NCBI GenBank assembly: GCA_902702965.1 | Contig: CACRXP010000007.1 | Coordinates: 516,078 to 580,077, forward strand | DNA length: 64,000 bases | DNA from: Spirometra erinaceieuropaei | Taxonomy: Eukaryota > Platyhelminthes > Cestoda > Diphyllobothriidea > Diphyllobothriidae | Direction of reading: 5' to 3' | Shown here: positions 47,744 to 61,000 of the stretch, in pieces | How positions within the stretch are numbered: the first letter of the stretch is position 1 | How the letters are laid out: every line of letters starts with the position of its first letter | Position numbers and translations under genes: made by a program | Notes under the pieces: model-generated | What the model was told of the DNA's origin: nothing | Databases searched by the model: none | The model's input: the letters and a program-made list of their open reading frames with translations, nothing else

Positions 47744-48182
47744 GTAGATATTAATTATCAGTATCACACGGAAATAAAGTTGAACATTTTTAAACGGGAC
47801 CACATCAGTCGGATATTTCCAAAAGCTGGAACTACTTAACAAAAGAATTCATAGGACGTAGCTGAGAAGGTATATTTATTTGTTTATTATACATTTTAAT
47901 TTTGAATTTCGCAAATTGGCTCAAACTTTCGACAATTTTAGCACACCATGGCTTAAATATTTATTACACGCTTTTAGCAAAGGTTCTCCTATTTGGATGT
48001 ATCAATAAGTGATTTGCTCAAAGTAAATTTACCAATAAGATATTCTTGGCTCCATAATGTTTAAGCCATGTTCCGATTCTCTTTTTAAAAGCCTAAACTA
48101 AACAATGCATCCATCGGGGGGAGGAGTTACCTCTGTGAATGAAAATTTATTATCCTCTCCAGGAACTGCTATGAAGATTACC

Positions 48183-48760
48183 CGTTGGTGCTGACTGACA
48201 ACTCGGTGGTTATTACCTACGAGTCCACCAATCACAAGCGAATTGTAAGGGAAGCAGAAAATACATCCCTCCTTTATTGTCCTTCAGCATGAACTGGCGG
48301 ATGACATACCCAAACGGCCAATGTGCTGGAAGAATACAGGGTCATGAAGATCAAAGACCGGTTAAAACCTGAAGAGCAATCTGGAGTAGTGTATCGCATT
48401 CCGTGTCAAAATTGTCCTTGTAATTACACAGGACAGACTGGACGCATGCTCGGATCGCGCATACATGAACATAAGCTGGCTGTGCGGCGAGGCGACGCAT
48501 TATCACAAGTGGCCGCCCACACCTACGAAATGGGTCACGAGTTTGACATCGCAGCCACCAAAATAGTTGCCCACACCGGAAACAAAACAGGCCGAGAATT
48601 GATTGAAGCCTGGGCCTCGGATGAGAACTCGGTCAATCGATTTATTGATCTGGCGCCGGCGTACAGAGGCCTGTGTAGTCACCTCCAGTCGTGCGACGTC
48701 GGTCGATGATTGGGTCTACGTGCCTTATAACTGCCGCTTGTCCTGTTTCTGCCAGTACCT
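48183..48760 (+). pseudogene. Penelope-like GIY-YIG fragment, unit B only
   Basis: The open frame to the stop near 48709 reads LKPEEQSGVVYRIPCQNCPC, then NYTGQTGRMLGSRIHEHKL, AVRRGDALSQVAAHTYEMGH, EFD and LIEAWASDENSVNRFIDLAP. This is the nuclease with VVY at the GIY position, YTG at the YIG position and the Glu of LIEAW. The RT is missing, though the RT-like start just after 48183 is short. It sits where unit A has a foldback-element arm. Class beta hairpin follows. Confidence 0.8.
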
Positions 48761-48800
48761 CTGACGATGGACTCCTGTACGAGTCTGAAAGCTCAGGATA
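48757..48800 (+). ncRNA. Hammerhead-like hairpin (class beta) after nuclease frame
   Basis: CTGACGA (48761-48767) is followed by a stem-loop GACTC/GAGTC, then GAAA (48787-48790), the four-base palindrome AGCT, C and AGGAT. AGG can pair with CCT before the core, giving a 3-bp stem I. One or two unpaired bases between the core and stem II depart from a canonical hammerhead. The position about 50 bases after the nuclease stop is repeated in the relic at 30305-30345. Confidence 0.45.
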
Positions 48801-48892
48801 ATAAACGAATTGTTCCGGTGCTCGACTCTTCTTCTTCTTCAAATATGTATACACCTGGAACTCGAAATTTCGCCTTCATTCGTAAAATTAGC

Positions 48893-49440
48893 AGTGATTA
48901 TAGATGTCTCAAAGGCTATTCAGTCATTAACACTCATCTTCTCCACACCGCCCGCCTGAAGAGTTCGGCGCGTTTTGATCCTCAGAGCGAGGATAGGGGG
49001 TAAGAGAGTCTTTTAGTGATGTCCTTGGATTTAATACACGGAGTACCCATCGCTATAATTAGGGATTTGAGGCGGCATGTCGTCATCGCCTGAGGCTGGT
49101 GTTGGCCACGGTAGAAAGAGAGTGCTTGTGTCAGCGTTTTCTGATAGCATAACACTGCATTCGCTAGCCTTATAGCCACTGCCTCGACCGTTGATAGCAT
49201 CCATTGCCGTAGGCCTTTTCAACATCACTCACAGACTCTCATACCCCCTCCCCTAGCTCTGAGGACTAAAACCTGTGGACCTCTTCATGCGGGCGGCGTG
49301 GAGAAGATGTGCGTTAATGACTTATTAGCCCTTGAGACACCTATAAGAACTGTTAATTTTGTATATTTTTATTTATTCCACGTGACCGTATTGGCCTGAT
49401 GAAGAATTGCCGAAAACACGGGTTTGCCCACTTTTCTTTT
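48893..49440 (-). repeat. Penelope-like 3' fragment, unit B, with class gamma motif
   Basis: Paralog of 14190-14745. Minus-strand sequence at 49080-49228 corresponds to the tail after the class C nuclease. On the plus strand 49393-49428 holds GGC, CTGATGA (49396-49402), nine bases, GAAA (49412-49415), ACACGGGTTT and GCC. The left inverted terminal repeat present in unit A is missing, replaced by the Penelope nuclease fragment. Confidence 0.6.
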
Positions 49441-51975
49441 CAGATTAAAAAGTTTCCCATTACGCCAAAACGACCATTTGCTATATGGAGTATATTCCGT
49501 TGAAATTCGGTAGCTAAAGCTATGAATGATAGGTTGATATCCTCTTCAGGCGTCATTATGATAATTATCCTTTCGCGTAAACCGTTCACTATTGTGAAAG
49601 AACATTAACAACTACGCAGTCGACGTGCCTTCCGTATATTGTCGATGGGTTTGAGCTAGATTATATTTACTGTTCTACATCTGTAATACGTATACTGCAG
49701 TTGTGGTGCCATAAAGCCTTCAAGGTTAGCCTTTTTCGAATGCAATCAAGCTGAGACTACGTAGCTCTACTGGACGAACTAACATTTGCAACATTAATCA
49801 TATTTATTGGTTTGGAGGTCAGTACTGGATTCTAAAGTATCAAGAATATTCACCTTGAGCAAGCAATCTCGACATGTGTTTGCAACTCACTCGCGATTTG
49901 TCTGTGAAATCTGTAATCAGGTCGGCCGACTACATGCCTAAATGACCTTTGAAGCTGAACGCAACTCTCTCTCCTCCTCCGATTACTGCACGCTTTGCGC
50001 CTGCTATATGACGCGAGTTCCCCGTGCTTAAAACTAGCATCCTGAATGCTTTGTCATGTGAAAACAGCTGGCGTACTGCTGGAACCTGGGGACATCTTGC
50101 ATACAGTAGCCCGAGTCCGACTTCTGCACACAACCGCTTGGTGCTGTAAACCAGGTTTTGCCTTGCTAGTTCTTATCCCTCTAGTTAACACTCAACCACT
50201 TCTTACACTGGCGACTCACTGTCAATTACCTCTCCGCCTCAGCACGTTTCATAAGTTCTTCCACGCCTGAGAACAATTTCACGAGATTTAAACGTTATTT
50301 TTTATCACGACAGGATACATCTGTTCACATTCTAATGCACACTAAACGCTGTTCCCTCTTCCTGGGTGTTGCACAAAGAAGTCTAAAGCACTAAGCGCCT
50401 ACCGGTGCCAGTACGCATTTTTTCCGTTTTCGTCACTTGGATAGAGCCGTCTTTACAAGATCGTCAGCTTTTGAATGACGAAAAACACTCAGTCGAATAG
50501 TCACCTATGTTTATCTGTGGTACAATCAAAATGAGTCCAATATATATATATATATATAGGTCGTCTTCTTTTATACAGTTTGGGATTGGTTGGATGTGAA
50601 TTGCGTTCTGTCAGAGCCGGCCTCTAGCATCTCAGTGAGCATTGTCCAATTAAAAAATGGAACGTCACGTGTTGAATTCAGAAGGGTACGATTGACCTGC
50701 TTGTTATAGGATTTAGGAAGCACACAGATCATGTAAAGTAGCTATGAGTCGTTGAATGACAATGATTCTAAGTGGACATTGTAATCGTAGCCCTCTTATT
50801 TGTTTCCTCCTGTCAATGTATAAATAAACGTGAAGGTTTCTCTGGAAGATCACACAGTTGAGAGTTTGGCTACTGTACTTAATAAACGAAAGTCCGCAGA
50901 TTTTCATAATTACTAGTCCCAACGTAATAAAGCAGTGAGCATTACGTGGCTTTATATCTGACGAACCACCATGGATTTAATTTATGCGTACTTGCACCTA
51001 ATCTCCTTATAAATAATGAAACAATGCCACCAATTGTTTCTGGAATTGTTTACTAAACTTCTGGAAGTTAAGTCGTTGAAGTATGCTACTACTTCTCGCC
51101 TTGTGATTTGACTGAGATTTGCGTCTTCCGACATGATACTAATTCTACTGCGCATTTTTGTTAATATTACGGACTTCGAGTTTTTACTAGGCTTCTGCAT
51201 AACGTGACTTAAGCTGATCCAACAACTGCTGACCCTTTTTGATTAGCAAAGTTTACAATTTAGAAGTCAGAAGTTTACTTATGCCTCTGAGACTTCTAGG
51301 ATGCCTGTGATTCATTAAAGTTTTTTATTCCACCAAACTGTGGTGCTTAAAGGATATCTAAATTCGAGCGAAAGATAGATAAAAATGTAAAGTGAAGTTA
51401 CATTATTTTCCTAAGTAGAAGGTTCGCCATCCATTCATATTCAGGTATGTCTGGATTTTTGACGATTTATTGGGGAACTCCTGTTCTACAGATCCCTATG
51501 CAGTTCCACTCAAACGAAACTCCTCTGCTGGCCAATAATCGAGAATTCAAAGAAAGGACCAAACTCTTCGTCACTTGCTGTGTCACCTAACTGTACTAAT
51601 AATACTAAGATAGAGCTTACTCCCATTTATATCGTTGCTGTTACTACCATTACTTATCTACTCCGAACACCAGTGCCGTACTACCAGCCACTGACTTTGG
51701 TGTTATTATAACTACAAAAACACGAAATTACGATTCTGTTGCCACTATCAAAGGCATAGTAACTTAACACGCATTTCAGATACAGTAGGTTCCGTCAAGC
51801 CTTATTTTCTCAATTTATTAAAATGTTTTCCATATTACTGCTCACTCTGCAAATGGTTTAAATGGCGCTCAAATTCCCAGAGAAGTCTAAAATAAAAAAT
51901 AACATTATAAAAATAATTAAACTCGAAGTGCATAGGGCTGATTCACCCTTTTTCATGAGCAGACGCAGGAGGACT
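49441..51975. other. Duplicated non-coding DNA upstream of SLC13 copy 2
   Basis: Counterpart of 14746-18139 without the 1075-bp element. A block at about 49790-49960 is private to unit B. No gene or identifiable promoter. Confidence 0.45.
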
Positions 51976-51978
51976 AAA

Positions 51979-52003
51979 TTTTGGTTTTATTTCAGTTTAG
52001 AAA
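51979..52003 (+). promoter_or_regulatory. 3' splice acceptor just before the start codon, copy 2
   Basis: The same T-rich tract and AG (51994-51995) as in copy 1, eight bases before the ATG at 52004, suggest trans-splicing or a 5' untranslated exon. Confidence 0.6.
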
Positions 52004-55000
52004 ATGGCTCACCTTGAGATTCCTCGGTGGCTCACCATCCTTCACATCTATCTGCGCTATATATTTATAATTATTTATCCCATTATCCTGTCGCCAATCC
52101 TCATCTTACATCCTGGAACGGTGAGTTACTGACAAATAGTTTACATTTTTCAGCTTTCCCAATTCACTAGACATGTCTCAGTATGGTCCTGCCAAACATG
52201 CAAATTTAAGTAAACCCGTTTTTCGGCTTATTACGAAATGATGTTTACTCGTCTAGGCTCGGTTCCTTGGCTTTTTCTCATTAATTTGCAGTTGTGGCAG
52301 ATTGTGCAGGCAGAATAATTACTGATATTTATTCAGAAAATGATGTGTAGTTAATCACACGACGTTACTAATAAAGTTCTTGACAATAACCAAGCAGAAA
52401 ATCAACCAAATTTTCAAAAGTCATGGGAAAAGATTCTGAGATTAGAGACTTTATAATAGATTAGGGGTGCTAAATGGCTCTAAAAGGCCTATTGGAATTC
52501 CGCATACTATATTGCAAGTAAATCTTCCGAAGCCCAGTGACTCCAACGGCACTATTAAGCAGTCTGACGATGTGACTATCCGCCGATTATTTTTAAAAAT
52601 ACGTCGAACATGCCAGGTTACCTGGTATATTCATCAGGCAACTGGCAACATTTGTGCAAATGGTACCTTAAACTAACTCTGATTAAGGACGAGGATCACG
52701 TTGAAAAGAGCGGACATAAGCGCCCAAAATACTGTTCATAAATAATTATTATCCTGCAATCTTTATATTTTGAAGAGGAAATTTAGTGTATGGGTGAATA
52801 ATTTTGTTAAAAAACCGTCTCAAATACCGCAAAGCCAGCTATAGACGCTAACCAATCGGAAGGTATCTTATGTGCGAACTTCTCATAACCCTTCATTAGG
52901 GCAACGACCTCATAATAAATCGTAAATAACAAGGAATATAAACCCATTTATGATAGTAGTTGAAACATTTCTGTGCGGTTTGATAATAATTGCTTTATCG
53001 AGATTATTTAGATATCCGACTACTAAGTAGCGCTCCGACTGAAGAAGTTCCTCACGGTTCATTTTCAAAGTCTGTATTTTGCTATGTACATGCATCATTC
53101 TTTACTGATTAGGCTTTATAAACGTGGTTTTTCGAGGACATATAGTTTTAAAAAGCAATCCGGACAAAGCAAGGTTTATAGAAACATCAATGTGGGCATT
53201 TTCCTCTTCACCACACATCAAGACTCCATGCACAGATCGAAGACATGGGGCTTAAACTCAAACGTGCTGTGAGTCACGATTAAATTAAACGCTCTACCAG
53301 GAATACACTCTCGACCAATATCAGAACCGCACAGCCTGCGTTCATCCATCCATATTACTTGCAGAAAGGAGCAGGAACGGCTGTCTTTGCGCTGAATATC
53401 CGCTTTAAAGCACATACAGATAGCCTTACTGTAGCGAGCAACTTTTAATCGAGCAGTGTTGATAACGAATTTGAGGAAGCTGAAAGAGTAAGTTCCGACC
53501 AACGATACCACAACAACATTCAGCGAGCGCCAATATCTTGAGTTAGTTTACTGTCCATGACAGTTCTAGCACATGCCAACCGGACGAAACGGAATCCCCC
53601 GAGTTCCATCCGGCAGATCAATCTACTCCACTTCCACACGACCGTCAGTGTAACTTATTTGACCTGCGTACTTAATATCAAAAAGTAGAACATTTTGTGT
53701 GGCGTTTTGTCTTGAAGGCCATACGTCTGTTGGCCGTGAAACTACTTTGCGGCCAAGTTTGCACCAATTTGATATTCCCACTGGATGGATGGTTTTCAGC
53801 TGGAACGGGACAGTGACCGATTTTTTTGGCCTTGAACACGAATTACCCTGAAAAGCGCTCAGTTCATCCTTCGAAAGTTTTTAATTCAGGTTTTAACTAG
53901 CTTGGGAACCGCTCTTATGAATGAAGAGCCAAAATTGACTTAGTAAATTACGACACAAAAATGTCACCCTGTGTGTTCCATTTCCGAAAGACTAGCGAAT
54001 AAAGGTGCTCTTATAGTGGGATTTATGCAGTTTGCCACTGCAATTGCGGTTTGACGTTTGTCTTTTGAGAGAGCACCTCAGCACTCTGTGTATTGCCTAT
54101 TTTATCTTTGTAACTTCCATATAGGAGTCGAAGGCAGCGTATATTCTGCTCTTAATGTGCGGTTTCTGGGTGAGCGGTCTCATACCCCTCTACGTGACCG
54201 CGCTCCTTCCCCTCGTCCTTGGGCCACTGATGGGACTGATTCCCAGCGCCGTCATAGCCAAGGAATATTCGTCGGTAAGTAAGCGCCAAAATGATCCGTT
54301 AATAATCCAAAAGATGCCAAAATTATTCTCAGAAGTCGTTGCTGCATCTGACTTCTTGCTATGTCCTCTTCTTCATGCAACTTCTTCACAAACACATGTC
54401 GTTTTGTCAATGCAAACAAAACAGAGCTCCACTTTCTTGTTCCTGGGCGGTATGCTCCTGGCTATCGCGGCGGAGAACATGAACTTGCATCGACGAATCG
54501 CCGTCGCTTTCGTGCGCTGGATGGGTGATGATCCGAGATTGTAAGCTCATGAGTTTGAGATGCTGCTAGAACCAAGCGTTAAGCACACTTGTGTATCATT
54601 TGCATTAATGTGGATTCGTCGGTGAAGGTAACATTGTCCGTTTAAATCTGGGTAACGTTGTGGAACCGGGCCGTATTTTGATTGATTGCGCTAACAGACC
54701 ATACGTTTTGAAGGACATTACATCACTGACTGTCTTTTTGAAGAAGTGGGCACGATCGCTGGAACAAAAACTTTATTTGCTCGACTTATTGGAGTCCTTC
54801 TTAAAACCATCATCTGAGACAACATCCGACACGCGTGGTTTATTTACATGGGGCTGCTACCGCACACCTAAAAAAATTCACGGCTAACCCTCTCCCCCTT
54901 CATTAGGGGTCGTTGCATTTGGTGGGATTTCTGTTCAGCGGCCGACATTCGAGACGGCAATTTCATTAAGTGAAATAATCCTTGATGAGGGGGTTAGCCG

Positions 55001-58000
55001 GCAATTTCCATAGGTATGCGGTAGCATGAAGACTGCATCATATAAATACTGCAGCCCCTTGTGCATAAAGCACCCGTATCTGTTATTGTCTCCGGTGATG
55101 GATTCGAGCAGAAATACGAAATTTCAGGCGAATTGAGCTGTTGATCAAGTGATCATGTCTCCTTCTTTGCGGCTGCCTCCTGGAATCCACTTCTCCGCTC
55201 CTATTGACTTAAATGTTTGATGCTTCTAAGAAGAAAACACGATAGCTTGATCAATTGCCTTATTCGCCTGACGTTTCGGATTCCTACTCGAACCCATCAT
55301 CAGGGACAATAGCAGATACGGGTGGTTCATGCACATGAAAATGCAGCATCTATAGGATGCAGTCGTTGTTCGTTATGATCGAATGCCATCGAATAGCACA
55401 GCCATGGATTGTTGACGTTACTCTTGTCTTGGCAACGTCCTCTCAGTTTGTCATGATATCGCCGGCACTGTGTTCGTCAGGAAGTTATATATGAGAACAA
55501 ACTTTCTTCTGACGGACACAGACGATAAAAGAGTAAACGAAAGGTTTCGGGGAGGAATTGATTTTCCTGCCAGGCCGATCCAAGAATGATGATTAGTCCT
55601 GGGGTGACGTTAACGGTAGCTGTGGGATGCCAACAAAAAAATTCCAGTCATACTTGCTATAGGTGCCGAATGCTATTATAAATATGTGCATGCCGGTAGA
55701 CGGCACACAAACTTCTAAAAGGGACAAATTTGTAGCACAAATGCTGTCGCCTATGACTAGAGAACATGAGAAAAGGGTCAGTTTAGTTTATTTGGTAAGG
55801 ATAATAGGCAAAGCCTTTGAAAACCCTACGTGTCAGCTCGTTAGAAATAACTGTACACGAACATTCATCTGAGTAGCATTGTCAAATATCGATGTACTTC
55901 TATGCATAATCGCAAAGGTGGTGGCTCACACGTACATCTATCCTGGTCATAAAATCCAGGTTGCAGGACCCTTGTGTTTTCAGACTCCTAAGGACATGCG
56001 TGAACGCACACAAACTGTCAGCAGGCAACATATACCGCTTAATCCCACTGCTCCACATATTGACGAGGAAAGTGGTTGATCCATGAGCGAACAAACAGTA
56101 TGCAAGTCGGTTTAGTCGCAAATAACCTACGCTAAAATAAGCCCTGCACTATGAGCGAATAGGAGAGAATTAAGTGGAAGAACCCGTTTACTTGGCATTT
56201 GACAGTTGTAGCGTCTTTGTCAGCGGTGTCCACTGCGGGCTTCACAGCAAGGTGAGAGCAGGCACGGTGACATACACATGATAGCGGACTTGCGTTGTAC
56301 CTGTCGCACCTTCTCCTCCTACACCTGAGACCGGTGTCAAAGCACTGTCCAGAAGACCGACTCGGGAGAGTGCGCAGGTTGCTGGTGCGGCCGGGCCCGC
56401 GCCTAGGCGTGCTGCCACACCCACTGGTCTACAGCAAACACTTGAACATGGTACTAGCATTTTACCGAGTAAAGATCTGCATTATCGGTCAGCAAATGTG
56501 CAAAATACGATCACGGACTCCAGAGTAAAAATTTGCCTCAATGTCACGGTATCACAAATTAGAATTTAAAATTTAACCTTAATTTTCTGCCCAATCTTTG
56601 TCAAGTGACCAGCATTGGGCAGATTTGCCTTCATAGTTCCGGGTAGAGACATCGTTGACCAATTTACCGGCTGGTATATTTGTTGGCAGCCACCTAAGGG
56701 TCACCTATGGCACCCACTGTCCCAAGTTAAATACTTACGCGACGGAGGCTGTTCTGGATGATTCGAAAAACGTCTGAGTAAACAATTAGATCCTGCGCAT
56801 CTTTGCATGATCGATTTCGAGGTTGCTTAATTTTAGTGGACCTTGCAGCTATATGTCGCTTTTACACAAATACCATACTGGCGTATAAAGTGGAGAGCCG
56901 GCGACTCAAACGAAATAGCCTAGTCATTCGGTGGACAACAGCGGAGAAAATAACTGAAGCCTCGCTTTTTGAAAAAAGACCATTTTAGGACAGGCTATAC
57001 GCGCTCTGTTGCAATTAGTTAAGCAGTTTTCAGCCCACTTTCGAGGCTGAACGGTCTTTAGCAATTGCAATATTAAGGCGGGGTTATGTCATATTTGCTG
57101 CCAAACTGCGCTCGTCCAAATGACTCCCGATGTACCATTGATGAGGTACCCACTGCTTTCCTACTTCTAGGTTGATACTGAGTGTTATGCTTCCAACCTG
57201 GTTCCTCTCAATGTGGATGAGCAATACGGCTACAACTGTGATGATGGTTGCCATTGTGGAGGCGCTACTGACAAAACTGGACGAGGTCACTGCAGGTTAG
57301 TAGCATTGTTAAATGCTGAAAACAGTCGCTGTAAAACAAGCTAACTTTGTTCCTTATTGGAGAATAAACCCAGACCTGTAAGTTTTTGTTCCCCCTACAG
57401 TTCCACCAGAAGGAACAGACCCAAACGAGGCAACTGGGTATGCTTCAAATTACCCCTAAATTTTGAAATAATCTGAAATCGCGTGGTAAGATTAAAATGG
57501 CTACATTCCGATTTTAGCGATGAGAGCAAAGGCCGGAAGCGACTGCGACGCTTTGCCACAGGAATCAGCTTGTCCGTCTGTTACGCCGCCAGTTGCGGTG
57601 GAATCGCTACCTTGATAGGTTCACCACCGAATATCATCTTTTACGGTCTTGCAGTCAGGTAAGAAGACTTTGGTGCGTCGGGGGTCTCCGCTTTTAACCC
57701 GAGTTGAGTGCTGCTAGTAATTTGACTGGGGTACACTAGGGTCGATACTTTATAGCGCCAGGTATAAATGATGATATGATGTTGCTCGACGAGATGACGT
57801 CATTCCTTTCCTGATTTCAGCCGATTTGGAAGTGAAATTCCGCTAAACTTTGGATCTTGGATGGCTTACGGATTCCCCATGTCTCTGCTCTGCCTAATTT
57901 CTGCTTGGATTATCATATGCCTACTGTTCCTCGGACCCAAGTAAGTCTACAGAGTGGACTAAGTCCACTGAAGTATTCAAGATCAACTTGCATTTTTAGA

Positions 58001-61000
58001 GTTTCAATATCAAACCTACTTCTGTGTCATTAAGGGCCTTCTTCAAATGCGGTCGAGCTAAAAAGAGCAATCCTTCAGATGAGTTCCAGGAGGAATTCTA
58101 TAAAGATCCAACCTCGGCAAAAAGCAAGGACAAGCTGGAAGAACTAGAACGCGCCGTCGACCAGGAAGACAATGAAGAAATCTCGTTCGATATTGTTGCT
58201 ATCGTTAAAAAGATTTCTGAAGAAGAACGGCGAGTCCTAGGTCCCATGAAGTAAGTACTCAGGGTGAAAGATTGACTGAAGCTGAGGTGGCCAGCATCAT
58301 GTTAAAGTAGTTTTTATGTGTTGCTTGATGTTCCGCATCCGCCTTCAGCCCGTGTTACATTCATTCATTGTCCCTATCCTGCTACCCAATTAACTTACGG
58401 TGGTCATTTCTGTTCTAGGTTTGGTGAAATAGCCTGCACGGTCTTATTCCTATTGCTGATTGGCTTGTGGATTACACGGGAACCCGGTGTGCCCGGATGG
58501 TCGCGTTTCATGCCAGTTAGCAACGATTCAAATGGCAAAGTCGTGAGGTACGCTCATTTTACCCCCGCTCAATCAGACGACAGCACAGACGAATACAAGA
58601 GCCCCAGGGCATTTTTATTCCAGTTGTATATTTAAAAAAGCATATGCGACAGAAATCTTCGTATCTATATGTTTTGTGTTCCCTCATAAACTGTGGCATG
58701 TTACTCCATAATATGAATAGAGGCTGGTCACTGCACAGCAGCTTAAATGTTCTCTCGAATCCAGTGGGGAAATTACAAGGCCCTCGTTCAGTGGACAGAG
58801 GCTAAGCAATGATGAGGAGGCATCTCAATACACGATTGCATAAAGAAAAAAAAACAGTAGGGCAAAAATTGGCGTGGGGTTTAAAGAACTGGGATTTACC
58901 ACATGTTCTCGTTATTTGCGTAAGTTCGGTTCATCCCTCATATGCGGTCTGCTTCCAAGTCTGCTTTACGCACACGTACGTTAGTGGAAAATTTCAGTCT
59001 TATCTATAAGTGACAGTTATCAATACCCCCACGCCCAGACTGTTCAATCGGAAGGTTCCTGGCCTGTCCTAATAACAGACCAGTACGGCGAATGCAACCC
59101 ACCCGAAGTTGTCATTATTCCTGATCGTAGTCGCCGCTCGCCTGTCAGGCCACCGTTCTGTCCGAGCAACTGAAGCGGATTCAAATCTGGGGTCAAGGTT
59201 TGGGATACAGTTGGTCGGTGGCGGAAAGTAAACACTAAACCATCATTAGGCCTCTTTTTTACTACTGATTATGTGTAGTGTAGTGTATTTTAGGGTAATA
59301 GGCAATTCCCATGATGACCCTATTGAAAACAGTACATAAAATATAAATGTTAAATACACATTTTACTAAAATATTGTCAGTAACATATTTGTTCACGGAA
59401 AACGTTTTCACAGTGGGGGACTGCGAAGGGTGCGGTAAGCAGTCTTTTCAGTGTACATAGGAAATTTTAAGTGCAGTTATATACAATCGGCATAAAGTGC
59501 AGTCATTTGCATAGTTTGAGAGAAAAAAACTCATTAAAGGTCAGGGATGTGTTAAGCAGAGATGAAATCATGAAATGAAATTTATGGCTGGCCGCAGATA
59601 GTCCTGTAGTGAGAGTCGTCGTTTATCAAAGATCAAACGATCCAGCTGCCTTTGAATACAGCCATTGTATCAGATGTCACAATTTCACTTGGGAGTGAGT
59701 TCCATGGTCGAACAACACGCTGGCTGAAGGAAAACTTTCTCGTTAAGCGACCGCCAGCGTGCATTCTAAGCTGAGATCCCAAACTCAATACGCCACCCAG
59801 GATCATTCCTATGGTTTAGTCAGAGTGGGAGACCACCCGTTGCTGTGACATCAAATGTTCGATTTAGCCGGGGAAAAGTTACACATTTAAATAAATGTTG
59901 TTGTTTCCTTGAAGATACGTGGACGACACTCAACCAACCATCCTCTTTGCCATCTTGGCTTGCATTGTCCCCGCCTCAAACCCCTTCCGTCTTCGTGCTG
60001 ATCCAGATGAAACAGGCAAGTGAAGGCTTTTAATGGTCTTCTCCTTAAGGCTGGAAATTGTAATAAAATGTCCCATTGGCTCTGGAAAATTTCCATTCTA
60101 AGTCTTTTTTGAAGACTAACACCAACAGCACCCAGACCTAACACAGAACTCTATCCCCGAGTGATTTAGAATTTTTGGACTTCTGATGTGAGAATGTAAA
60201 TGAAAATGTGGCTAGATGTATCCTGCGGTGCTCACCGCGGGGTTCGAAATGACAGAGTAGAGACCGATCTCTGTTATGTTGCGCGCAATCCAAGATAATG
60301 CATGAAGCAATGGGAGAGTCTGGTATGAGCCATTTATACTAGCCTCCATTTGGCCCGGCTTTGTTGCTAAGTGGCGGTGACCGAATTCTTGGTCGGAAGG
60401 TATGCCAATTCAGTCAGTTTCTTAGCAGACCTCTGACTGGCTGAGCTCGGTTCTCTCTTTGTAGCCTTTGTTTTGCCTTATAGTATCATCCAGATTTTGA
60501 CCACGGTTGTCGACACTAATGCGTTTTCCAAACCCACACTCAGGTGGACAGATTTTTGGGGGGTAGCCACTTATCGCTGCTGTGAGAGGTCTCTCAAGGT
60601 ATGAGCGAGCGTCTGAGTCATGCGCGCCAAGTCTAACCAGCCTACAGAAGTCGCATCATCGGTAGACATCACTCTGCCTCCATGTTGGGGGACTGAGTAG
60701 TGCATTGGGCAGGACTTCCTTTAACCAATAGGACGCGTGTGCCGGGCTACGTCAATTCGTGTAATCAGGATCTCCTACGACCATGAAAGTAGACGGCCGT
60801 ACATGTAGTACTGCAAATAGGATACAGGGTTGCGTTCGATGCTGGACATGGAGGTAGTTGCGTGCCCCCTCAGTACTTTTCCAGGTGGCGTTGAGGGTAC
60901 GCCAGTGAACACCTCAAAATCGAAACTAATATATCTGCGCACAGAAGGGGCGCCAAATTACTGTGCTTTAGAATTTCCTCTACCGCAGACCCGCCACAGT

